Shown here: piece by piece, positions 58,051-64,000 of the stretch
Layout: every line of letters begins with the position of its first letter
Position numbering within the stretch: position 1 is the first letter of the stretch
Source of the DNA: Pseudothauera hydrothermalis
GTDB lineage: Bacteria; Pseudomonadota; Gammaproteobacteria; Burkholderiales; Rhodocyclaceae
NCBI RefSeq assembly: GCF_003345255.1
Contig: NZ_CP029331.1
Coordinates: 248,001 to 312,000 of the forward strand
Direction: 5' to 3'
Length of the DNA: 64,000 bases
Notes under the pieces: model-generated
What the model saw: the letters and a program-made list of their open reading frames with translations, nothing else
Told to the model about the DNA's origin: nothing
The model's database searches: none
Translations under genes and position numbers: made by a program

Positions 58051-58524
58051 ATGTGGAAAAGCCTTTTCATCGACCCGCAGAAATGCACCGGCTGTCTTCA
58101 GTGCGAGATGGCCTGCTCGTATGAGCACACCGGGGCGTTCAATCCCGCCAAGTCGCGCATCAAGGTGTTCAATTTCGAACATCAGGGCCGCAAAGTGCCC
58201 TACACCTGTACCCAATGCACCGAAGCCTGGTGTATGAACGCCTGTCCGGTCGATGCCATCCGGCTGGATCGGGGCACCGGCGCCAAGGCGGTGTTCGAGG
58301 ATGTTTGCGTGGGCTGCAAGGTGTGCACCATCGCCTGCCCGTTCGGCACCATCAATTACAACGTCGATACTGGCAAGGTGCAGAAATGCGACCTGTGCGC
58401 CGGCGATCCGGCCTGTGCAAAAGCCTGTCCGACCGGCGCGATCAGCTATGTGGACGCCGACTGGACGGGCCTGGGGCGCATGCAGGCCTGGGCGGCGAAA
58501 GCCAACCCGGTGGTCACCGAATAA
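58051..58524 (+). CDS. aorA: Four-cluster ferredoxin-like subunit of the aldehyde oxidoreductase
   Basis: 157 residues with a strong ribosome site. Four Cys groups for [4Fe-4S] clusters: CTGCLQCEMAC, CTQCTEAWCMNAC, CVGCKVCTIACPF and CDLCAGDPACAKACP. It is homologous to the small electron-transfer subunit of the Aromatoleum AOR, which carries electrons between the tungsten subunit and the FAD subunit. It lies 13 bases before the catalytic gene. Confidence 0.88.
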   Translation: MWKSLFIDPQKCTGCLQCEMACSYEHTGAFNPAKSRIKVFNFEHQGRKVPYTCTQCTEAWCMNACPVDAIRLDRGTGAKAVFEDVCVGCKVCTIACPFGTINYNVDTGKVQKCDLCAGDPACAKACPTGAISYVDADWTGLGRMQAWAAKANPVVTE

Positions 58525-58537
58525 GGAGGGAACGACG

Positions 58538-60385
58538 ATGGCCTGGACCCGCAAGATCCTGCGTGTGAATCTCAGCGCGGGCACCTGCAGCGCCGAAGCG
58601 CTGAACATGAAGTGGGCCGATGAATATCTCGGCTCGCGTGGGCTTGCCACCAAGTACCTGGTGGAAGAGATCGACCCGAAGGTCGATCCGCTGTCGCCCG
58701 ACAACAAGCTGATCATGGCCACCGGCCCCCTGACCGGCACCATGGCCTCGACCGGCGGACGCTACACCGTGGTCACCAAGGGGCCGCTGACCGGCGCGAT
58801 CGCCTGCTCGAACTCGGGCGGCTTTTTCGGTGCCGAGATGAAATTCGCCGGTTGGGATATGATCATCTTCGAAGGCAAGTCTCCGAAGCCGGTCTATTTG
58901 TATGTCGAAAACGACCGCGCCGAACTGCGCGATGCCGCCCATCTGTGGGGCACCAGCTGCTGGCACACCGAGGAAACCATCAAGAAGGAACTACAGGACC
59001 CGCTGGTGCGGGTGTCGTCGATTGGCCGTGCCGGCGAGAACCAGGTGCTGTTCGCCTGCGTGGTCAATGACCTGCACCGCGCGGCCGGCCGCTCAGGCGT
59101 CGGCGCGGTGATGGGCTCCAAGAACCTGAAGGCGGTGGCGCTGCGTGGCACCCGTGGCGTCAGCGGAATCCGTGATTTTCCGGCCTTCATGAAGGCGGTC
59201 AATGACGGCAAGAAGGTTTTGGCCGACAATGCGGTCACCGGCCAGGGGCTGCCCAAGTACGGCACCCAGGTGCTGATGAACGTGATCAACGAGATCGGCG
59301 CGCTGCCCACCCGCAACCACCGCGATGTGCAGTTCGAGGACGCCGCCAAGATCTCCGCCGAGGCGATGCACGAAAAGCGCCCCACCGACGGCAAGCCGCA
59401 TCTGGTCACCAACGCCGCGTGCTTCGGCTGTACGATCGCCTGCGGGCGCATTTCGGAAATCGACAAAGGCCATTTCACCGTGGTCAATAAGCCCGAATAC
59501 TGGGGCGCCTCGGGCGGGCTGGAGTACGAAGCAGCCTGGGCGCTCGGTGCGGCCAACGGCGTTGGCGACCTCGAGGCACTGCAATACGCCAACCTGCTGT
59601 GCAACGAGCACGGCATGGACCCGATCTCGTTCGGCGCGACGGTCGGCGCGGTCATGGAGCTGTACGAAATGGGTGCGATCAGTAAAGAGGAAATCGGCAT
59701 CGAGGCACCCTTTGGTTCGGCGATGGCTTTGGCCCGCTTGGCGGAGATGACCGCCCAAGGCGAAGGCTTCGGTAAGGTGATCGGCCTGGGCAGCAAGCGC
59801 CTGTGCGAAAAATACGGCCATCCGGAACTGTCGATGAGCGTCAAGGGTCAGGAATTCCCAGCCTACGATTCGCGCGGCATTCAGGGCATGGGGCTGGCCT
59901 ATGCCACCTCCAACCGCGGCGCCTGCCATCTGCGCGGCTACACGGTGGCTTCCGAGGTACTGGGCATCCCGGTCAAGACCGACCCGCACACGACCGAAGG
60001 CAAGCCGGCGCTGGTCAAAGCCTTTCAGGACGCTACTGCGGTGTTCGACTCGGCTGGTATCTGTATCTTCACCTCGTTTGCCTGGAGTCTGGCCGATGTG
60101 CAGCCCCAGTTGCAGGCCGCTTGCGAGGGCGACTGGTCGATGGACAAGCTGCATCAGGTCGGCGAGCGGATCTGGAACATGGAGCGCCAGTTCAATTTGG
60201 CCGCCGGCCTGACCGCCAAGGACGACAACCTGCCACCGCGCCTGACCTCGGAGCCGGCCAAGAGCGGGCCGGCCAAGGGGCTGGTCAATCAGCTCGACAA
60301 GATGCTGCCCGAGTATTACCAGCTGCGCGGCTGGAACGCCGAAGGCGTACCCACCGCCGATACGCTGCAAAGACTGGGTCTGTAA
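58538..60385 (+). CDS. aorB: Tungsten-dependent aldehyde:ferredoxin oxidoreductase, catalytic subunit
   Basis: 615 residues from MAWTRKILRVNLSAGTC with ribosome site AAGGAGG. It has the AOR N-terminal beta-barrel pattern (GTMASTGGRYTVVTKGPLTGAIACSNSGGFFGAEMKFAGWD) and pterin-binding GRAGENQVLFACV. The [4Fe-4S] ligands are Cys295, Cys298, Cys302 (CFGCTIAC) and Cys509 (SAGICIF), spaced like Cys288, 291, 295 and 494 of Pyrococcus AOR. It oxidises aldehydes to acids, and with its partners can run in reverse. In aromatic degraders the natural task is removing aldehydes such as phenylacetaldehyde or benzaldehyde. Confidence 0.95.
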   Translation: MAWTRKILRVNLSAGTCSAEALNMKWADEYLGSRGLATKYLVEEIDPKVDPLSPDNKLIMATGPLTGTMASTGGRYTVVTKGPLTGAIACSNSGGFFGAEMKFAGWDMIIFEGKSPKPVYLYVENDRAELRDAAHLWGTSCWHTEETIKKELQDPLVRVSSIGRAGENQVLFACVVNDLHRAAGRSGVGAVMGSKNLKAVALRGTRGVSGIRDFPAFMKAVNDGKKVLADNAVTGQGLPKYGTQVLMNVINEIGALPTRNHRDVQFEDAAKISAEAMHEKRPTDGKPHLVTNAACFGCTIACGRISEIDKGHFTVVNKPEYWGASGGLEYEAAWALGAANGVGDLEALQYANLLCNEHGMDPISFGATVGAVMELYEMGAISKEEIGIEAPFGSAMALARLAEMTAQGEGFGKVIGLGSKRLCEKYGHPELSMSVKGQEFPAYDSRGIQGMGLAYATSNRGACHLRGYTVASEVLGIPVKTDPHTTEGKPALVKAFQDATAVFDSAGICIFTSFAWSLADVQPQLQAACEGDWSMDKLHQVGERIWNMERQFNLAAGLTAKDDNLPPRLTSEPAKSGPAKGLVNQLDKMLPEYYQLRGWNAEGVPTADTLQRLGL

Positions 60386-60464
60386 GCGGGGTGCCAGGTC
60401 GCGCCGGTCCGGCGGCTGGCGCGGCGTGGTGGGCGATTTTTCTTCAGACGGCCCACGACTGCTG

Positions 60465-60507
60465 CGCCCCGCTGCGCGCTGGGTCGTTCACAGTGCGCAG
60501 CGGGGCG
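60465..60507 (+). other. Strong intercistronic hairpin between catalytic and FAD subunit genes
   Basis: CGCCCCGCTGCGC (60465-60477) and GCGCAGCGGGGCG (60495-60507) are perfectly complementary over 13 bp. The pairing continues through a G-T and two more pairs to 60480/60492, with an 11-base loop. No T run follows. It occupies most of the 166-base gap and likely sets the ratio of catalytic to FAD subunit. Confidence 0.6.
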
Positions 60508-60551
60508 ACGCGTGGGGTGTTCTGGCAGTGGTTCGACGAGGTGAATGCGTC

Positions 60552-61811
60552 ATGAAGCATTTGATTCTCGGTAATGGCCCGGCGGGGGTGCTGGCGGCGG
60601 AGACTTTGCGCCGGCTGGCACCGACCGACGAGATCGTCGTGGCTGGCAACGAAGACGCCCCGCCCTATTCGCGGATGGCGATTCCTTATCTATTGGAGGG
60701 CAATATCGACGAGTCCGGCACCTATCTGCGCAAGACCGAAGGTCACTTCGCGCAGCTCGGCATCCGTCTGCTCAACGCCCGCGCGGTGGCGTTGGATGTG
60801 GTGAAAAAGCGGGTACTTTTCGATGACGGCCATTTCGAACAGTACGACCGGCTGCTGATCGCGACCGGCTCGCACCCGGTGCGCCCGCCGATCCCCGGCG
60901 TGGACCTGCCCCGGGTGCATACCTGCTGGACGCTGCAGGATGCGCGCGCGATCGCCGAGCTGGCGCGGCCCGGTGCGCGGGTGCTGCAACTGGGCGCCGG
61001 TTTCATCGGCTGCATCATCATGGAAGCGCTGGCCAAGCGCGGCGTCGAACTGACCGTGGTCGAAATGGGCGACCGCATGGTGCCGCGCATGATGACCCCG
61101 AAGGCCGGCAACCTGATCCGCCGCTGGGTCGAACACAAGGGCATCCGGGTGCGCACCCAGGCCGGGGTCGATCGTATTGACGCCACCCCGGACGCCGACG
61201 CGCCGCTCGCGGTGCATCTATCCACCGGCGAAACCTTGGCCTGCGATCTGGTGATCGTCGCCGCCGGGGTCGCGCCGAATGTCAGCTTCCTGGAAGCCAC
61301 CCCGGTGCATGTGGCCAAGGGTGTGCTGGTCGATGCGCGGATGGAAACCTCGGTGCCTGGCATCTTCGCCGCCGGCGATGTGGCCGAGGCGCCGGACATT
61401 TTCACCGGCGCCCATCTGGTCGCGGCAATCCAGCCCAACGCGGCCGATCAGGCGCGGGTCGCGGCGGTCAATATGGCCGGTGGCAATGCGCGGCTGCCCG
61501 GCGTGCTGGCGATCAACGTGCTCGACACCCTCGGGCTGATCTCCACCTCCTTCGGCCAGTGGTGGGGCGAAGAAGGCGGTCAGGGCGTGGAATTGTGTGA
61601 CGAAGCGGCGTATCGCTACCTGAGCCTGCAGTTCAAGGGCGATGTGCTGATCGGTGCCACCGCGGTGGGGCTCACCGAGCATGTCGGCGTGCTGCGCGGG
61701 CTGATCCAGAGCAAGCTCAGGCTGGGCGAATGGAAGGACCGGCTGCTCGAACAGCCACTCTTGTTCATGGATGCCTATCTGGCGCGCACCCAGCCGGTTG
61801 CGCTGGTGTAA
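60552..61811 (+). CDS. aorC: FAD/NAD-dependent oxidoreductase subunit of the aldehyde oxidoreductase
   Basis: 419 residues from MKHLILGNGPAGVLAAETLRRL (FAD motif). Then LLIATGSHPVRPPIPG, a second dinucleotide motif VLQLGAGFIGCIIMEALAKRGVELTVVE for NAD, and VPGIFAAGDVAEAPD. It resembles nitrite- and rubredoxin-reductase-type flavoproteins. It links the Fe-S subunit to NAD, which explains how this bacterial AOR can reduce NAD instead of only ferredoxin. Confidence 0.88.
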   Translation: MKHLILGNGPAGVLAAETLRRLAPTDEIVVAGNEDAPPYSRMAIPYLLEGNIDESGTYLRKTEGHFAQLGIRLLNARAVALDVVKKRVLFDDGHFEQYDRLLIATGSHPVRPPIPGVDLPRVHTCWTLQDARAIAELARPGARVLQLGAGFIGCIIMEALAKRGVELTVVEMGDRMVPRMMTPKAGNLIRRWVEHKGIRVRTQAGVDRIDATPDADAPLAVHLSTGETLACDLVIVAAGVAPNVSFLEATPVHVAKGVLVDARMETSVPGIFAAGDVAEAPDIFTGAHLVAAIQPNAADQARVAAVNMAGGNARLPGVLAINVLDTLGLISTSFGQWWGEEGGQGVELCDEAAYRYLSLQFKGDVLIGATAVGLTEHVGVLRGLIQSKLRLGEWKDRLLEQPLLFMDAYLARTQPVALV

Positions 61812-61827
61812 TCGTGGGGCCGTAGCG

Positions 61828-62079
61828 ATGCGTGTGGTGTTCAAGCTGTTCGCGACCCTGACCGACTATCTGCCCCCTGAGCGCCGTGGCAACTGCCTGG
61901 AACTCGATGTGCCGGACGGCACCACGGTGGCCGGGCTGATCGCCCGCTACCGGGTGCCGGAAAAGAGCGCCCATCTGGTGCTGGTCAATGGGGTGTTCGT
62001 GCCGCCTTCCGATCGCGCCAGCCGGCAGCTTGCCGAAGGTGACGAGCTGGCGGTGTGGCCGCCGGTGGCGGGGGGTTGA
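61828..62079 (+). CDS. MoaD-like sulfur carrier protein
   Basis: 83 residues, beta-grasp fold: VVFKLFATLTDYLPPERRGNCLELDVPDGTTVAGLI and LVLVNGVFVPPSDR, ending in the VAGG diglycine that is activated and thiocarboxylated. It donates sulphur for the dithiolene of molybdopterin, here probably dedicated to the tungsten cofactor. Its stop shares one base with the next start (TGATG), so the two are translated together. Confidence 0.88.
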   Translation: MRVVFKLFATLTDYLPPERRGNCLELDVPDGTTVAGLIARYRVPEKSAHLVLVNGVFVPPSDRASRQLAEGDELAVWPPVAGG

Positions 62080-62393
62080 TGGCCGGCTATCTGGCGGCGG
62101 AAGTCCCCGCGGTCTTGGAACGCACGATGTCCGCCACCCCCGCCGAATTCCTGCGTTGTCTACAGATCGCGTTGCCAGCCGGAAGCATAGACCGGATTCA
62201 TGCCGGCGGCTGCCGGGTATGCGCGGACGGGCTGGAACTGCTGCTCGACTGGACCCCGGCCGGCGAGCGCCGGATCGGGCTGCTGGCGCTGCCGCAACTG
62301 CGGGTGCGCTACCGCTTCGTCAAGGGGGATGCCGACACCCGCGCGCATTTCCTCGCCCGACTCGACCGCGCGATGCAGCGGGGTGGCGGATGA
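62079..62393 (+). CDS. Unrecognised small protein between MoaD-like and tungstate transporter genes
   Basis: 104 residues from MAGYLAAEVPAVLERTMSAT. I know of no named family for it. It has a short helical start, a GGCRVCADG stretch with a Cys-x-x-Cys pair (about residues 45-48), a predicted strand-rich centre (LELLLDWTPAGERRIGLLALPQLRVRYRFV) and an amphipathic end, FLARLDRAMQRGGG. It has no signal peptide or membrane helix. One-base overlap with the MoaD-like gene and 4-base overlap with tupB mean it is translated as part of the tungsten module. A role in cofactor sulphuration, metal delivery or enzyme maturation is possible but unproved. Confidence 0.72.
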   Translation: MAGYLAAEVPAVLERTMSATPAEFLRCLQIALPAGSIDRIHAGGCRVCADGLELLLDWTPAGERRIGLLALPQLRVRYRFVKGDADTRAHFLARLDRAMQRGGG

Positions 62394-63094
62394 GCGGCAT
62401 GGGTGCCGCTTTCGTCGAAGCCCTCCGGCTGCTCGAAGGCTTCGACCACCGGGTCGCCGAGATCGTCTGGCTGTCGCTGCGGGTTAGCGTTAGCGCGGTG
62501 CTGCTCGGCACGCTGATCGGCCTGCCGCTGGGCGCCTGCCTGGCGGTCGGCGACTATCGCGGCAAGCATCTGGCCACGGTGCTGGTCAATGCGTTGATGG
62601 GCCTGCCCTCGGTGGTGATCGGCGTGGTGGTCTATCTGGCGCTGTCGCGCTCCGGCCCCTTCGGCCATTTCGGGCTGCTGTTCTCGCCGCTGGCGATGGT
62701 GATCGCACAGACCCTGCTGGTGGTGCCGCTGATGGCGGCGATCGCCCGCCAGGTGGTCGAGGATGCCTGGCGCGGCTACGCGGAGGAGCTGACCGCGCTG
62801 CGCTTGAGCTGGTGGCAGTCAGTGACCACCCTGCTCTACGACTGCCGGCATTCGCTGCTGGTGGCGGTGCTGGCCGGGCTGGGGCGGGCGATGAGCGAGG
62901 TTGGCGCGGTGATGATCGTCGGCGGCAACATCGACCGGCACACCCGGGTGATGACCACTGCGATCGCACTGGAAACCTCGAAGGGCGACCTGCCGCTGGC
63001 GCTGGCACTTGGGCTGGTGCTGCTGGCGATCATCCTGTTGCTCAACGGCGCGGCCTTCGTGCTGCGCCAGTGGGCGATGCGGCGCTACGGGTGA
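62390..63094 (+). CDS. tupB: Tungstate ABC transporter permease TupB
   Basis: 234 residues with five or six membrane helices and the ABC permease coupling loop (EELTALRLSWWQSVTTLLYDCRHSLLVAVLAGLGRAMSEVGAVMIVGGN). The TupB family traits are the GRAMSEVGAVMIVGGNI and TRVMTTAIALETSKGDLPLALALG segments. It overlaps the upstream gene by 4 bases. Confidence 0.9.
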   Translation: MSGMGAAFVEALRLLEGFDHRVAEIVWLSLRVSVSAVLLGTLIGLPLGACLAVGDYRGKHLATVLVNALMGLPSVVIGVVVYLALSRSGPFGHFGLLFSPLAMVIAQTLLVVPLMAAIARQVVEDAWRGYAEELTALRLSWWQSVTTLLYDCRHSLLVAVLAGLGRAMSEVGAVMIVGGNIDRHTRVMTTAIALETSKGDLPLALALGLVLLAIILLLNGAAFVLRQWAMRRYG

Positions 63095-63099
63095 GCGCC

Positions 63100-63813
63100 A
63101 TGTTTCCGCTCAGGATCGAAAACCTGCGTTTTGCGCCCAACGGCCGACCGGTGCTCGACGGCGTGGACCTGACGCTGGATGGCGAAGGCATCAGCCTGCT
63201 GCTGGGGCCGAACGGCGCTGGCAAGAGCGTGCTGCTGCGCACCCTGGCCGGGCTGATCGAACCCACCGGCGGGCGGTTCGACTGGGGCGGCGGCGCACGG
63301 CCACATTTCGGGGTGGCGATGGTGTTCCAGCATCCGATGATGCTGCGCGCCTCGGTGCTGGCCAATGTCGCGCTGGCGCTCAAGCCGATGGGGGTGGCCC
63401 GCGCCGAACGGCACCGGCGCGCCCGCGAAGTGCTGGCCCGGGTGGGGCTGGCCGGACGCGAGGACGACAGCGCGCGGCAACTCTCCGGCGGTGAGCGGCA
63501 ACGGCTGGCGCTGGCGCGCGCCTGGATCACCGCCCCCCGCCTGCTGCTGCTCGACGAGCCGACCGCCAGCCTCGACCCGTCGGCCAGCGCCGAGGTCGAA
63601 CGGATCATCCGCGAAATCCGCACCGAAGGCTGCAAGGTGGTCATGAGCACCCACAACCTGGGCCAGGCCACCCGGCTGGCCGACGACATCATCTTTCTGG
63701 CTGCCGGCCGGGTGCGCGAGCACAGCCCGGTGCGCCGCTTCTTCGCGCAGCCGGCCTCGGACGAGGCCCGGCTTTTCATCCGGCGGGAACTGCCATGGCA
63801 GATGGGCTTGTGA
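63100..63813 (+). CDS. tupC: Tungstate ABC transporter ATPase TupC
   Basis: 237 residues from MFPLRIENLRFAPNGRPVLDG. Walker [13 protein letters not shown]-loop VFQHPMMLRAS, signature LSGGERQRLALARAW, Walker B LLLLDEPTASLD and H-loop STHNLGQ are all intact. It powers the TupB channel. It overlaps the next start by 4 bases (GTGA). Confidence 0.9.
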   Translation: MFPLRIENLRFAPNGRPVLDGVDLTLDGEGISLLLGPNGAGKSVLLRTLAGLIEPTGGRFDWGGGARPHFGVAMVFQHPMMLRASVLANVALALKPMGVARAERHRRAREVLARVGLAGREDDSARQLSGGERQRLALARAWITAPRLLLLDEPTASLDPSASAEVERIIREIRTEGCKVVMSTHNLGQATRLADDIIFLAAGRVREHSPVRRFFAQPASDEARLFIRRELPWQMGL

Positions 63814-64000
63814 AACTTCAAAGATGCTGTGCGGCCTTGGTGCTGGCTTTATTGGGGGCGTTTGGCACGGCGCAGGCGGCTGAGAGCATCACACTGGCTT
63901 CGACCACTTCAACCGAACAGTCGGGGCTATTCGGCTTCATCCTGCCGAAATTCACCGCCAAAACTGGCATCGAGGTGAAGGTGGTGGCGCTTGGCACCGG
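63810..64000 (+). CDS. tupA: Tungstate-binding protein TupA (3' partial)
   Basis: GTG start overlapping the tupC stop; an in-frame ATG at 63795 lies inside tupC. The first 22 residues are a signal peptide (MKLQRCCAALVLALLGAFGTAQ), followed by ESITLASTTSTEQSGLFGFILPKFTAKTGIEV. The TTST-x-x-SGL motif is the oxyanion-binding start of TupA-type tungstate receptors. The gene continues beyond the window edge. Confidence 0.85.
   Translation, partial: MKLQRCCAALVLALLGAFGTAQAAESITLASTTSTEQSGLFGFILPKFTAKTGIEVKVVALGT

Overview
The window is about 65% G+C chromosomal DNA, densely packed and mostly in short operons. No tRNA, rRNA, insertion sequence, phage gene or CRISPR array was seen. It combines an aerobic phenylacetyl-CoA (paa) pathway, a tungsten aldehyde oxidoreductase with its own tungstate transporter, O2-independent ubiquinone genes (ubiTUV) and FNR-type boxes. 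This suggests a facultatively anaerobic, aromatic-degrading betaproteobacterium of the Azoarcus/Aromatoleum/Thauera type. That placement is inferred from gene content, not from a marker-gene comparison.

Layout. 1-6.1 kb: a signalling operon with a hybrid histidine kinase (Aer-like PAS, cut by the window edge), an HD-GYP response regulator and an HDOD-REC-GGDEF protein whose GGDEF motif is degenerate. 6.3-9.1 kb: an unrecognised gene, then groES-groEL behind a good sigma-32 promoter. 9.1-27.4 kb: the phenylacetate region, with paaY-paaN on the minus strand, divergent from paaGHIK-paaABCDE-paaR-paaJ, a Liv-type ABC transporter (one permease fused to an ATPase) and a hemerythrin-like protein. 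The divergent promoter region holds an ideal FNR-type box and a TetR-type palindrome. 27.6-29.7 kb: HU and a DEAD-box RNA helicase with a long leader.

29.8-37.6 kb, minus strand: dsbD-ribE-ribBA-ribH-nusB (in transcription order), preceded by cutA, a glutathione S-transferase, an alpha/beta hydrolase, a thioredoxin-like ferredoxin and a VanZ-like protein. 37.7-40.2 kb: ubiU-ubiV-ubiT behind an FNR-type box. 40.3-45.7 kb: a sodium:solute symporter, an arginase-ornithine aminotransferase fusion and ubiB. 45.8-49.4 kb, plus strand: argS, a SPOR protein, a DsbA and a PilZ protein. 49.4-56.6 kb: a TAXI-TRAP transporter, a DadA-like dehydrogenase with a divergent LysR regulator, and a BtuF-like metal/corrinoid-binding protein.

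56.6-64 kb is a tungsten enzyme module. moeA lies divergent to a tightly coupled operon encoding a four-cluster ferredoxin, the tungstopterin aldehyde oxidoreductase, an FAD/NAD oxidoreductase, a MoaD-like protein, an unrecognised 104-residue protein and the tungstate transporter TupBCA (tupA runs off the window). Read together, the window joins aerobic aromatic breakdown, anaerobic quinone synthesis and aldehyde/acid redox chemistry. The FNR-type boxes suggest oxygen-dependent switching between them.
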